Origin: Nilaparvata lugens
Taxonomy: Eukaryota > Arthropoda > Insecta > Hemiptera > Delphacidae
Length of the DNA: 64,000 nucleotides
Reading direction: 5' to 3'
Assembly: GCF_014356525.2 (NCBI RefSeq)
Contig: NC_052508.1
Coordinates: 63,979,417 to 64,043,416, forward strand
The notes below the pieces were generated by a model. The model did not search any database. It saw only the letters and a program-made list of their open reading frames with translations, and was not told where the DNA came from. This document shows, piece by piece, positions 9,898 to 22,184 of the stretch. Position 1 is the first letter of the stretch. The number at the start of each line of letters is the position of its first letter. A program made the position numbers and the translations under genes.

Positions 9898-12032
9898 CTG
9901 AAATAATTGAGATGAATGTATGTTTTCAGAAATGGATTCTATTCAAATTGAGTTCCTACCTTCCTACATTTCTACTCTGAATTATTTATGCTAGAAGCCT
10001 GAACATTTGCGTGGTTATAATTTTGATAAACTTATCATAATTTTTATCATTAAAATATTTCTTGAGAGTCTGTTCTATCGACCACCCCACATCCTACGCA
10101 AGAAAAATGATCGACATTTCATATATTTTCTTGTGGTGACTCATACCTTTCAACATCTCATTAAATTCCCCGTATCTTGCTCTCGAACATCCACATAACT
10201 CACAAAATTAAATCACAACAGTAGTATTTCTATATTCGTGTACTTCTAACAAGTTATATCTCAGGATTTTCTCGGAATAGCCAACATTAGTGTGGAAGCA
10301 GAAACAGCAGCCATCAGCGAGATAAATAATTGATGCATTTGGCTTCTTGTCATTAATGCACTGAACTGCATGGGATGCATTTGAGATGCACCAGCACTTG
10401 TGATTTACTTTGCTGCAGTTTTGTATGATACGGTGGTACAGTCAGTTTCAGACTGCAATAAATCACAGCAGTTTGCAGATTGTGTGCTGAAGTGAAGTGA
10501 GTAGGAGAAGTTCAGGAAGAACAAGTGAAAGAAGAAGAATAGGATGAAGCAGAATGAGAAGAAGAAGAAGAAGAAGGAGAGGAGACCTCAGTTTGTTATC
10601 GTCTCCATTAGAGCCTGATGACATGTGGGGGTAGTTGGGGATGGCAGTGGGAGGGGGTTTACATGCTAGTGCACAAGCAATTATTTGAAAGAAGGATTGC
10701 ATCTTACTCTTCAAATCACACTCTATGTCTTCTAGTTCCTCACTTTGTTCTCTTTATACAGGAAATTTCTGCATAAAAATAGCGATGTTCTTTAGATGGT
10801 TTTCTTACAAAGAATAATCAATTCTATTGAATTGACAGTGATTTGGTTTTGAGTTCAGGATGAGTTTGGTTTGGTTAGAGAAGAGGAAGAAATTGATATG
10901 AACAAATTTCGGAAAATCTTTTTGGTAGCGTGAACTGGTGAGGAGAAGTAGCTAAATGGGGAATAAGAGGAAGAAGATTAGGAAGAAGGGGGAGATGGAG
11001 AATATTAAAATTCAGGAGAGAAAGAAAGAAGATAACTGAGAAGAAGGATTCGAACATCAAAGAATCGCAACATTGTAGTAGGGTAGCCATCAGCCATCAT
11101 CTTCCTTTATTGTCGAGTACCGATATAAGATAATGAAAAGTATTGTTCTCATATTCGTCACGCACAGTGTGTTGGGTTGAAGGAAGAAAGAATATTGTGC
11201 CTGTGCCCTTTTGTGTTCTATATGGGTCCTGGTGATCATTAAAAAAGACAAAAAAGGCGAAAGAGAATAGGAAGAAGGAGAAAGAAGATGGGTAGATTGA
11301 ATAAAAAATATGATTCAAGATTGTACCCCTGTGTCTAATCTTAAAGATGCGCTTGAGGCTTCTATTTTGGCTACCAGATACTCTCTTCTTCTCCTTCTTT
11401 TCAATTCTCTTCTTCTTTTTTTGTTTTCTTCCTCTTCATCAGCACCGAAAATCATTAACGGACCTATCGATAAAATTCTATCGATCACATTATCATCCTC
11501 CCAATACAATATCGAAGGAGTTCGAATTCTTTCCCTCCAATTAATTCCTCTTCCATTTTTTTTCTCTTTTTCTATCTATGAAAGCTTTATCTTTTGTCAG
11601 GTCATCTTCAATATAGCCCAATTCATCAACCAATTTCGAACATAATTATCTTCTTTCAGCACTCTATTCATTCCAGCCAATATTTTTGAAAGATCTCCCT
11701 CTTTTGAAACTACCAATTTTCGCAAAATCTTTCCCCATTAGCGAACTAATTTGTTGAAATTTTACCTCCCAGGTGTGAATTTCTCTATTGTTGTTACACC
11801 CACAAAAGGCCGAGAACCTTATTTCATGAATGGGAGATGTTGTGGACCGTTAAATAGGCCAATATTGTTGGAAAATTATGAATTAAGGTTTTCTGAACCG
11901 AAACCGTTTTTGGAAATATCGGTTCTCACTGAGAGAAACAAGAGAATATAAGTCTTAAGAAATGTGATATCAAGCATGAGGTTGGATTAGGTTGAGAAGG
12001 GACTCAAAATTCAATTAAATATTGTTCAATGG
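9898..12032. other. Non-coding, purine-biased stretch
   Basis: Contains small GAA runs (10548-10582) and a run of G/A-rich sequence at 10860-11300 that yields antisense pseudo-ORFs. No gene, RNA or named repeat is supported. Confidence 0.3.
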
Positions 12033-12236
12033 TAAAAATAATAATATCGAATGACCTGGCTGGCTCAGGTCTGGTGTCAGAGTTTTCAGGTCGTAACTGA
12101 TCAATTCCAGGGCATCTGACATGACCCAACGACTGCTTTTTAGGCAGCCGGGAACGACATCTTAACGTGTCCATCGGAAACACGAGAGTGACCCGAGATA
12201 AATATCTTGCCCGGGCCGGGATTTGAACCAGGGTGA
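12033..12236 (-). mobile_element. tRNA-derived SINE family 2, copy 1
   Basis: On the minus strand the sequence starts in a pol III B box (GGTTCAAATCC, 12221-12231), passes a block containing CACGTTAA and CCCGGCTGCC, and ends with CCTGGGTCATTCGATATTATT-like A/T-rich tail near 12033-12055. It matches 59661-59855 closely. The A box is missing, so it is 5'-truncated. The central block is shared with SINE family 1 (60680). Confidence 0.65.
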
Positions 12237-13615
12237 TAATGTTTAGTGGTAATAATGAAACAGGTGCTAATTTTAAATGAACTTCACATCCTTTTGTTTG
12301 TGATCTTTCTGCAATGTTAATGATATGTATTCAATGAGATTTTGTATTATTGAGACTACCAACATATCCCAGTCTCTGGGAAACTCTAAATTGAAAAACA
12401 CTAGAAGAAAAGAAATATCTCAAAAAAATAATCCTGAACATATCTCCCATTGAAAGATGGATGTGATCACTAGACACAAAATACCAACAAGGCAAAGTTA
12501 AATGAAAAAATGAATGAATGCAGACAGGATCTACTCTTGTGATATTACAAGAAAAATAAGATTATGCTTTCCTAATGACACTACTTCACTATCAAAGAAA
12601 AAACTCCCAATGGAACTCATCTTCTACATCACACTCACCTACAGCAATAATTCATACAGACATAACAATAACAATAAACTACAACATAACAATCAAACTT
12701 GCAATTTTTTCCTGTGAATTGATTATTGATTCAGGTATGTGAAACAACAGGCAACAGAAAAGGTATTCAGGAAGTTGATTTTCTTTCGATTCATTGTAAA
12801 CAATTACTGCGCCGACGCATTCCTAGTCTATGATGTCACAAATCGTGCTTTACTACAATCACGTGTTCTTTTGTAATGAATGAATGAATGAGTTATCAAT
12901 GAATTCCAGGAGAAAGCCCGAAGTTGCCTCTAGGCTAGACCTGGCTATGTTATTAGGTGTCGATTTCTGATGGTTTCCTAAAGATAGGATGAACAAAGAA
13001 AGGGGAAAGTGGAGGAGTGAGGAAGATGAAATAGAGGGAATATTGAAGGAACAAGAGGGATGAAAAGAGCAAAGAGAGAACCTGAGTGAGAGGTCAAGAT
13101 TGAAGAGAAGGATGATACTAATTATAGTGATCAATGGATTCAAATTCTCAGGAACATTTGGTGATATTTCTCAAATTTTCTAGAAGTGCAAAGAGACAGG
13201 TGAAAACGGGATAGGAGAAGGAGGAAGAAGGAGAAAGAGGAGGAAGGAGCAGGAGAAAGGAGAAAAGAATAATTCGAAATAATAGGTGATTCTTTGTTCA
13301 GATTCCTAAGAAAATCGGCGATATCTCAAAAATACTTTCCAAGAAATATTTTTTGAAAGTATGCCGATAACGGGAGAGTAGTCCGATGATCTCAGGAACT
13401 AGGAATAGAGTATTCCAAGTTCCAACTACAAACTATTCTCTGAAATAGTCTGCAACCAGTAGTTACTATCATCTTGTATTGGTGCCAGACAATCTTAATC
13501 ATTATCCTGCAATAAAACTACTTGGAATTTTAAAATTCTATTGAAACTCTAATTTGATTGAATGTTGGAATCGTTTCAGATCTCAACAGAGAAAGTATTA
13601 GGGTAAAGAAAGGCT
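12237..13615. other. Non-coding spacer
   Basis: AT-rich 12240-12850, then purine-rich 12950-13270. No gene is supported. It may be intronic if the candidate exon at 13622 belongs to the zinc-finger gene. Confidence 0.3.
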
Positions 13616-13621
13616 ACTCAC

Positions 13622-13666
13622 ATTTTAGCCTGTGCTCGTATAAGGTTTGTGTAGTGGTTTTCTTAC
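13622..13666 (-). CDS. Candidate 45-nt micro-exon (zinc-finger gene?)
   Basis: On the minus strand a strong acceptor (pyrimidine-rich TTTCCTCTTTCATTTTCAG) precedes 45 nt that remain open in the frame required by the zinc-finger exon at 28741-28906 and end at a consensus donor GTGAGT (13616-13621). The upstream exon leaves one base of a codon; this one supplies two (G|GT = Gly), then 14 codons, then one base. The peptide (KKTTTQTLYEHRLK) is not a zinc finger, so it would be a linker or alternative exon. A second acceptor 5 bp inside would give 40 nt. The same site also resembles a donor (CAG|GTAAGA). It lies 15 kb from the zinc-finger exon. Phase and splice signals are visible; joining the two is inference. 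Confidence 0.25.
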
Positions 13667-15289
13667 CTGAAAATGAAAGAGGAAATACATGATTATGATT
13701 GGTTGAGGATCAAAAATCACAAATAAGAAGTAATACAACTGAACAAGAAGTAACAAAGGAACTACATTATACAAACTAGACTCGAAACTACAAGTCCCTC
13801 ATCACTTACTCCTAACCAATATTACAACTCGACAAAACAAACAACATTAGCCACAGCTTTCGTAAGAACCGGTGACGTACTAGAAGTTTTCAGAAGAACA
13901 AAAACACTTATTATCTCATTTGAGGCAATGTCAAGTTCGTGATTCAAATCAATGGTAGCAAATCAGCCAAGGTTAAGCGAGGAAAATTATACAAGTTTTT
14001 AGTCGGAAAAAATTGCCAACCTGCGAAAAAACACTCAAGGTTGACTAGCAAAGTAGCGTTTGGTGAAACTTGTTCAATACTGATTGGTGATAACTTTTGT
14101 TAGGCTAAGTAGTAGCCTAGAGGCTCTTTGAAAATCATTGCCTGATGATTTGTTGATATTTTTGATAAATTCCGATGGATATTTGAACTCTCAACCTCCT
14201 CTTCTCCTTATTCTTTTGGCTTTTGTTTCCCTCTGTTCACTTGTTTTTATTTCATTTTTAACAGAATTAGGTTTCAAGTTTTACGGTGATTCTGCAAAAT
14301 TGTATTTTTAATATGTGAATATTTCCTATTTTAGTTTTATTAATGTGGAATATTTTTCCTTTGTCTAGTTTTGAAGCATCTGAATTTGGAAATCTTCTTT
14401 GTGAAAATACTTGAGGACTGGAAATTTTGTGAATTTAAGAACTAAGAGACTAAAGAGCTAAGGAAACCTATTTCACAGTAGGTGTTATCTAAATTTGGGT
14501 GAGGAATAGCACAAGGTCCTTATTTTTCCTCTCCCTGTCATCTTGATATGTACTTGTTATTGTATGGAAGAATAGAGAATAACATTCCCTATATTGGTTT
14601 TTGATTGATTCATTTCCCCTTCACTTTCTTCCTCTTTTTCTACTCATCCCAGGCTGAATTATAAGAGCTTCAACTCTTCAACTGTACTATTCTCTCAGTT
14701 CTCAGATATCGACAGGTCTTCCTACCTAGCCTACCTGATCTAGGTTTGGAATGATCTAATCGATCAATCTACCAAGTTTATGAATATTAAACTTGAAACT
14801 ATAGAACTATCCAACTCATTCCATCTGTATTATCTTCTTTGCTCATCCAAATGTTCTCAACTAGAACTAGCTCAACATAAATCATAGACTAAATTCATTT
14901 ACAGAAAAACCTTCTCCTTTGTCCCATCAACCTTGTCTTCACCACCTTGGAGTACTTAGAACTCAGTCAGGTTGCTCTTAATTCTTTAAAAAAATACTCT
15001 GAACCATAAAATAGAAAAATGTGGCTCATTCCTTGTAAAGTACTTGAATGAATATTGTAGCTTATTCCATGTATAGCACTATATACAACTTTTTCGAGCA
15101 TTGACTTTACCAATCTGGATTTCTAATTGATTGAAAGATTTCATCAATCATGACTCTATTAGTTACTGTGGTACTGTAGTGTCATGAGCCAATCATGTAA
15201 TGTTTTATATGTTCGTAATTAACACTTGTTAGAAGTGCTGCAACGCTTGATTATCGCATCCATGACACACTGTGACATGAGGACATACA
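13667..15289. other. Non-coding spacer, possibly intronic
   Basis: About 1.6 kb of AT-rich sequence without recognisable genes or repeats. Confidence 0.3.
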
Positions 15290-15480
15290 CGAAGTAAATC
15301 ACGTGCGAGCGTTGATCAACGTTGATCAATCGGTCAACCTTGATTGACCTTGACTCATCTGCGCATGCGCCGTCAATGTCACGGTCATTCACACACGCGT
15401 GCGCGCTGCAGCACGCGCGTAACAACTTTTGTAAGTTGTGTAACACCTGTGTTACACGTTACGTTACACTGGATCGTATG
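15290..15480. promoter_or_regulatory. CpG-rich candidate regulatory element
   Basis: In an AT-rich window this segment concentrates CpG and palindromic sites. It has an E-box CACGTG (15299), two GTTGATCAA units (15311-15328), TTGACCTTGA (reverse TCAAGGTCA, the FTZ-F1/ERR-type half-site, about 15343), an NRF1-like TGCGCATGCGCC (about 15360), ACGCGTGCGCGC (15398) and GTGTAACACCTGTGTTACAC (about 15436). Open frames on both strands here are short and overlap the motifs. This could be a promoter or enhancer. No TATA box or transcript start can be proven. Confidence 0.4.
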
Positions 15481-17147
15481 ACACTAGAATCAAAGAATAA
15501 GCATACTGGATTGCTTGATTAGCTTCTCTATGGTATAAATGAGATGAATTGATTGTTGATTGAGTAGTCAAACAAGTAGATTGAGATCAATGATTCAAAA
15601 AGTTGAATCAAGGTAATATAGGCAGAACCAGAGAAAACTTCCATAATATAACTTCTATAATGTATTCTGTGGTAGAACTATAGAAGTGAAAAAACTAGTA
15701 TGTGGATTGTTAGACCAGGGTTTTGGTCGCAAAGTCTTGATAATTAAGAAGATGAATCACACGTTGAAGAAGATTAAGCCTGAGTCAAGTAAACACGCAA
15801 GAAATTTGGGTATTCCAAGTCTTCGAACATACATTACAATGATCTTCCTGGTCTATATAATTAGAATATTGATTTTTAATATTCCAAATGAAAGATATAA
15901 CCATAGAGATTCAATACAAGTTATATTTCATTTTGCTTCTTCTATCTTCAAACTTCTTCACTTCTTCTATCTTCCTACTTCTATCTTCTAACTTCTATCT
16001 TCTAACCTCTATCTTCTAACTTCTATCTTCAAGTTACTGTCATCAAGTCTATCTTCTTTCATCTACTGTATCTTCTATCTTCAAGTCAATAATGAATGAC
16101 AAACCACAACTATTAAAACCATGAATTCATAATGATCACTATCAACTCCAGTCACCTTCTAGTTTAGATCAAAGTTCATTGATAACTCCACATAACACAG
16201 CGTGATAGCTAATTGCAAGATAATAAATCAATGGACCGGCGATCAATCATAGTTTATTTATTAGCTCATTCTACTTTTTTACGAAGCTTGTATTCTTATT
16301 TGTTTCAAAGCGACATTGTTTCATGTGTATAGGGTATTATACATGTATTACTTGTGTATTCTATGTATATGTGTATTGGGACATCGGTAGCTCACAGCTG
16401 CCTGTTCAGAAAAAAACCTGTCCTGCTTGTTACCATACTGACCAAGATCGTGATAAGGAATTCTAAATAGTTCTAGATCAGCCTAGTTGGTCGTTTAATG
16501 CTTCCAGGTGTGGACTAACTATGAGGTAACTAATCAGTTTTGTTTCCGAGTTACCAGTGACCAGTAACTATTGTTCCGTATCTACTAAGTAACTACTAGT
16601 CAATGTGGTCTCCAGGTGAAATAGAATCGCTGTCTTTATTATGACCTACCAACGTAGAAACGTTTTAAGTTTATGGTCAATAAGTACCTCAAAAAGAACA
16701 AATAGGGGAGAAAATAACTACGTATAATTAATAAAAACAATCTAAAAACATTGGGTATAAAATATATAGAGTTCCAAAACTTAAGCTTTACCCCAAATTG
16801 TTGCGCATTCATATTGCAATCAGTTCAAATTATATGCGCATTCAGTTTCAAAGATGTAAATTGTGAAATTTCAACAGTGAATTAGATGAGAGGGATGTAG
16901 GGGGAAGCTTTTGAAAATTGGAAAAGATAATATAATACGAGAGAAAAAGTATGGAAGAGTTACATTTGAAGGTTCTTTGAGTCATTCAAAAATATCACCA
17001 ATTTTATTCAAATTTATATAATTTAATTAATTTATATTGCATCAATATAATATACATTTTTTTCCATTTGTCAAATGGGATAATTTTTCTTGTGTACGAA
17101 CAATAGTTCATATATGTATTCATTTATATATGTAGTTCATATTATAT
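15481..17147. other. Unassigned non-coding stretch
   Basis: Includes a short degenerate TTCTATCTTC repeat cluster at about 15935-16085. No gene is supported; the 101-codon frame at 15686-15991 has no recognisable domain. Confidence 0.3.
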
Positions 17148-17260
17148 TTATCAAAATTTGGGATTGAAATAGTTTTGGGCCAAGCCTGTTGTTCCTTCTT
17201 AACCATATTCATAATTATGATTTGTGATTGTATCAACGAATAAATAAATAAAATAAAATG
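17148..17260 (+). repeat. LINE-type 3' tail
   Basis: ATAGTTTTGGGCCAAGCC, TTGTGATTGTATCAACG and an AATAAATAAATAAA end match the tandem tails at 3974-4185. Confidence 0.5.
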
Positions 17261-18024
17261 TATTAAGCTGCTGAATGTATTGAGCTGCCTGTGGAATGTG
17301 GATGAATATTAATATTTTGCCTCAATACTTTTCTAATTCGATAGAAGTATGATATCATTTATTCAATTTGTGATTTAGAGTTTTCAATGATTGCCTCTCA
17401 TGACTTTAACGATATTTAAGGAAAAATGAACATATAGAATAAAATAAAGAAGAAGAAGAAGACAAAGAAGAAAAAGTGAGAAGTAGACTGTAAAGAAGAC
17501 AGTGAGTATAAGTGGTAGAGGAAGTTGAAAGGCCTGGAGGCAGTTGAGATGTCTGGCACTGGCAGAGGTGTAATTTATGCATAATGCTACTGGTTGGGCC
17601 AATGCTGTGCTGGCTGCTCTCTTGTAATATGCATAAACACCGCGGCAGCCCTAGTCCTTCCCCCATCCCCCAACCCTGGCAAATCTTCACCAGTCCTCCA
17701 CTCACAGCTATTCTTAATCTTTCTATCCTTCATCTTCTCTTCTTTCTCCTCTCGATCAACTATTTTTGTCATCTTCTACGGGTCTTCGCTCCATTTGTTT
17801 TGTTGAGTTTGTATGATATTACTTCTCCATCATTCTTCTATACATCATTAACTTCCACAAGCTTTTGCGATCAAATTGTTTGTATTGATTCCTGCTCTTG
17901 TCAGTCCTCTCTTCTCCTTCTCCCAAACAATCTCTTCTACAGATGATCTATAGCTACAAGATCTTCCATAGCTGTTTACCTTGTTCTCAATATTTGCAGT
18001 AGCAGAAGTCATCGGGGTGAATTT
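17261..18024. other. Non-coding, pyrimidine-rich spacer
   Basis: Purine bias at 17430-17560 switches to pyrimidine bias at 17640-17960, producing overlapping antisense frames. No gene is supported. Confidence 0.3.
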
Positions 18025-18171
18025 CAGCATTTATTATGTCGGTCCCGGCTGAAGTATGACAGTCGTAAGGCCCATTGACGGCTTAAATTATATATTCAGG
18101 CGGTGGGACCTTCCCGCAAGGGACTCCCCACCAACAAAAGCCATACGAATTTACTTTTTACAGCATTTATT
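18025..18171 (+). mobile_element. SINE family 1, 5'-truncated, with 11-bp TSD
   Basis: 18036-18160 corresponds to the 3' half of the SINEs at 60680 and 61809 (CGGTCCCGGCTGAAGTATGA through CCAACAAAAGCCATACG). It is flanked by perfect direct repeats CAGCATTTATT at 18025-18035 and 18161-18171. The tRNA head is missing. 5' truncation plus a long target duplication is the hallmark of LINE-driven retroposition. The open frame starting near 18056 is part of the SINE. Confidence 0.85.
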
Positions 18172-18667
18172 TGGATTTTCGTTTAATAATAACAAATCTA
18201 TTTTTCCTGATTTTTCATCTTCAATTTCCCTCCTTTCTTATCAATATCCCATTCTTCTCTCATTTTACATCCTCATGTACATGTTATCAACGTGTCTCTT
18301 ATTTTTATCTTACCTTTCTATTTATCTCAGTCACTTACTTCAATCTCCATCAATCTCCTTTCCATTGTAATCCTTCCACTCATCTCGTTTGTATTTTTGA
18401 TCCGTATCATTGTTCTTTATTGGATTTGATCTCCTCTTCTCAACTTCTTACTAGTGAAAATCGTACATGATTTTCAGTTCTTATTGTGTGTTCAAATATA
18501 TCACTTTGTCAGTTTTTTACATCGTCTTCTACATAACTTTCTCCTACTTCTTTTACTTCTACCAGTACTCCTCTCCAACGTGTCTTTCGCCTCCTTCTCC
18601 CTTCTTCTTCTCCACCTTCCTCAACCACTGAACTTCACTTCGTAGTCATCATCATACTCTCTCAAAT
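18172..18667. other. Pyrimidine-rich spacer
   Basis: T/C-rich sequence giving several overlapping hydrophobic pseudo-frames. No gene is supported. Confidence 0.3.
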
Positions 18668-18965
18668 CCTCCTCCCCCACAACCTCATCATCCTTCTCCT
18701 CCGCCACCTCCTCCTTCTCCACCACCTCCTCCTACTCCTCATCATCATCATCCTCCTCCCCCACTACCTCATCATCCTTCTCCTCCGCCACCTCCTCCTT
18801 CTCCACCACCTCCTCCTACTCCTCATCATCATCATCATCCTCCTCCCCCAATACCTCATCATCCTTCTCCTCCGCCATCTCCTCCTTCTCCACCACCTCC
18901 ACCTCCTCCTACTCCTCATCATCATCATCCTCCTCCTCTTCTTCTACCTCCTCCACCTTCTCCGC
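18668..18965 (+). repeat. 84-87-bp minisatellite coding Pro/His
   Basis: Three and a half copies of an 84-87-bp unit begin with CCTCCTCCCCCA at 18668, 18752 and 18839. Length changes are whole triplets (extra CAT or CCA/CCT), so one plus-strand frame stays open from 18632 to 19000 with repeating PPPP..PHHPSPPPPPPSP..TPHHHH. There is no ATG and a stop follows soon after, so an exon is possible but low-complexity slippage explains it equally well. Confidence 0.7.
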
Positions 18966-19763
18966 CTCTCTCGTGCCCGACCGGCAGCAACCGATTATAG
19001 GCACCGGTTATCGGCTACTACTGAATTACATTGGAAAAATGATTTGAAATAGGGAGTCGCGAGCCCCACCGATACTTGATTAAAGAGAGGAACAAAACTG
19101 CTGCCTACTGGCTAAACAGAGTATCGAGGATTAAGTATAAAGATACATATATAGTGGAAGAGAGAGAGAGAGTGTATAGAGGCTGATGGCCTCCAGTACT
19201 TTAGACGAAGCGCCACAAGTAGCTTAAAGGATACCCATTATGGACCGACCAAGATTGGAGTTGAGTGGACTCTACTCCTCCCTCTCCACCACTTCCTCCT
19301 CCACCTCCTCGCCCTTCATCCTGTCCATTCTTGACGCGTGTTTAATTGCGGGCGCGCGACTCCTAACCGCGATCATCTCCTCTGCTCGCTAAAATTCATC
19401 TCTTCAATCATCATCGTTGAAGCATCCGCTCGTTCGCCCATCCTGTCCGTCCATTCTGCTCATCAATTCACTTTTTTTTTGTACTGCTCCATCATATTTT
19501 CTTCTCCTTGCTCATCATATTTTTGTTCGTGTTCTACCTGCCCATCATCTTCAATCGACACTGATGTCAGAGGGTATCAATCTCATGTATGCATGCATTA
19601 CTCTATTCTTTATGAATTACTTAATGCTTATTTGAGGTTATGTGGGTTTCTCATTTATGCTAAAATGCATCGGTATCCAACCGTGAACACTCATCATTGA
19701 AACAAAAATGATATCATAATGATTTGAATGATTTTTTTTCACATAAATGAATAAAACGAAAAC
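18966..19763. other. Non-coding spacer with GC-richer patches
   Basis: Patches at 18970-19090 and 19330-19400 are CpG-richer than average (for example GGGCGCGCGACTCC). An AG run lies at 19155-19172. No gene is supported. Confidence 0.3.
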
Positions 19764-19877
19764 AAAAACAAAGATTTGTGTAGTTGAGAAGTTGATATTG
19801 TTGTAATTATTCTTAGCGAATGAATGTCAGTGGGTTTTGACAATTTCTTAGTCTTTTTCATTCAAAAAACAAAGATT
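19764..19877 (-). mobile_element. Palindromic retroposon family B, deleted copy
   Basis: About 88 bp (19777-19864) carry both ends of the family seen at 9598 and 37778, while the palindromic body is almost entirely missing. Flanking 13-bp direct repeats AAAAACAAAGATT (19764-19776, 19865-19877) are perfect. Loss of the hairpin with retention of both ends suggests deletion at the palindrome before or after insertion. Confidence 0.7.
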
Positions 19878-20025
19878 CTGGTATCATTAAAAATTATCTA
19901 ATAATTTTATAACTGAATATTTGATACTGTATCCACTTGCCTTCCAGAAAGCAACAGATTCTTGTCGGACTGGAACCTTAACTTACTGAAGTTGCCTTCT
20001 TGGATAAGTATCATATATTTTAGTA

Positions 20026-20322
20026 TCATATTGAGACGCAAGGCGACGTCATATGACGTGTACCGAGTCAGCTATACGTGTTAGATTCATATTATCATAT
20101 TATAATGTTCACACATGTTGTCTTAATGTGGACGTAATAGTTATGACATTAACTCACGTTTGTTTGTTTGTTTGTTTTCAAAAGCTTTCTAAAGACTCTT
20201 TTCAGAGTATAGGAGTTGTCAAGATTTATAATATACATACGGTAACACAAAAGATGAGAAGGAAATCACACAATCCTACCTAACCTTTCAGACTCGCGTC
20301 ACGTCGCGTCAAGTCTCAATAT
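20026..20322. mobile_element. Candidate TIR element
   Basis: Left CATATTGAGACGCAAGGCGA and right end, read inverted, CATATTGAGACTTGACGCGA are similar for about 30 bp and are rich in GACGT/GCGTC motifs. The interior is AT-rich, with four TTTG repeats (20158-20175) and no transposase. The target duplication is not clear. Confidence 0.45.
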
Positions 20323-20463
20323 GCGACTAGCCTTATAGCAGGCTGAAGCGAATATTGTAGCAATAAAAGAAAAATATACGTTCTCACTCAAATTTGTAAA
20401 ATATTCCATATCAATCTTGCATTCATTTGACCGTTGAATTCATCGGTTGAGGTGAATGAATGA

Positions 20464-20650
20464 GATATCAAATCAAATCAAATCTTTATCTGTCCCAAAA
20501 ACATAATTACAATGACAAAAATGGTTGTAAATGGAAAAAGTAAAATACCATTAATAGGATTAAACATAACTATATTAAAAACGGGAAGTCCCTGCAAGGT
20601 TCGAGGAACCTGAGCGCAGAGGCCGAGTGTTCAATGCTTAACAGTACATG
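20464..20650 (-). repeat. LINE-type 3' end, inverted
   Basis: Starts with AAATC repeats followed by TTTATCTGTCCCAAAAACA, which on the minus strand reads as a 3' UTR ending in GATTT repeats. It includes a CCTGCAAGGTTCGAGGAACC patch. The coding part is missing. Confidence 0.35.
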
Positions 20651-22184
20651 AAAATAATAATGGGATATTATTAAGAAATAGGGAAAAGAAAAAGTGAGTG
20701 AGGAAGGAAAGAGAAAGAGCAGAGTGAAGGCTTAGGGGAAAGTAAAGAATAAAATGTTGAAAATTACATAAAAAACATGAGAAGTCTTTATACTAAGCTA
20801 TGAGGAAATTACATTGCCAAAATTACATTGTTCGAGATTATACATGTATGAATTTCAATTAGCAGTTTTCTATTCAATTTACTAGTGATAAAATGGTTAG
20901 GAATAACATTGATGAGCTTTGATACCTGATATAAAAATTGTTTTCTACAAATTGATAGAATAGTAAAAAAATATCAAAATAAAAAATATAAAATAGTGAT
21001 AAAATATCATTTGCAGAAAAAGATGACTCATCCACTGGAACTATTTTCAAATTTGTGGATTGAACCAGGTGGTTTATTAAAAGTGATCAATTAATCAGCG
21101 ATCATGCTCGTCAGTAATATCCGATGTACCGGTATATGTGAATAAGTTCATCAACAAGTTTACTATCGTCAAAATATCTCGAGAATGTCCCTGGATTATA
21201 GACTATTCAAGGACTATCCATGTGCCGATTATAGCAAGAGTAGGGATTCAGATATAGCCATCAAAGTATAAACTTCTTCTTCCATATACATAAGGGATAA
21301 ATAATCCACCTTATAAACGTTACACTCTCTGGATACAGCACAATTCATGATGGTCTGTATTTTTTTCCGAATTTTTCAGATGATATTGATTGATTTGAAT
21401 TTTCCATCGATTTCATGGGTATGAATTGATAGATTCATCCTTATAACATCTAGTGAAAATTCAATTCAATCAATTCATCCCGATAAAACCGAAGCGCGAT
21501 AAAGCGATAGCGTGATATCTACATCATCACAACACAAAAAAACTGAAAATAAAATCTAATAAGCTCTACTGTATCCTGTATGCCGTTCCGCTCCTCAATA
21601 ACCTCACAAGGTCTGTAATAAATAAGGCCGCTATCTTTATTAGAATCCTAGCAGTGAAAATAACTTATAAGATATAACCGGCAGCTGTAAAACCGAAATG
21701 GGTCCATATATATTCTGTGTCCTGAGCTTCGTGTATTTATGTATTCATGCATTTATGTATGGACAGAAGCGGGGGACATCGAGCGAATTTACAGGTTTGT
21801 TGTGTTCATTATAGAGGTACGCAGCCCTTCTCACCCTGAAGCCCTGGGAGCTAACTTCATTCATTGCAGAGAATCAACCTGATCAACCGTCTGGTGTCAA
21901 GTCTGTGGACGCGCGTATCTATTCAAATACAGTATACATTTACGAGGCTGTATTTTAGTATCGTCAGTAAGTAGTGGACAATACATTTACGAGCATTCTT
22001 TCAGTCCTCTGTCTCCTCATCATCTTCTTCTCAGGAGGATGACTTCTCCCCCACTCCTCCTTCTAGGACACAACCTCCTCTTCCCACTCCGTCTCCTCTT
22101 CCTCCTATTCCTCATCATTCTACTCCTGATTCTTTATCTCTACCACATCCTTCGACCCACCCTCTTCAACCTTTCCAACTTTAC
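20651..22184. other. Non-coding spacer
   Basis: AT-rich, with a mildly GC-rich patch at 21760-21910. I recognise no gene or repeat. Confidence 0.3.
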
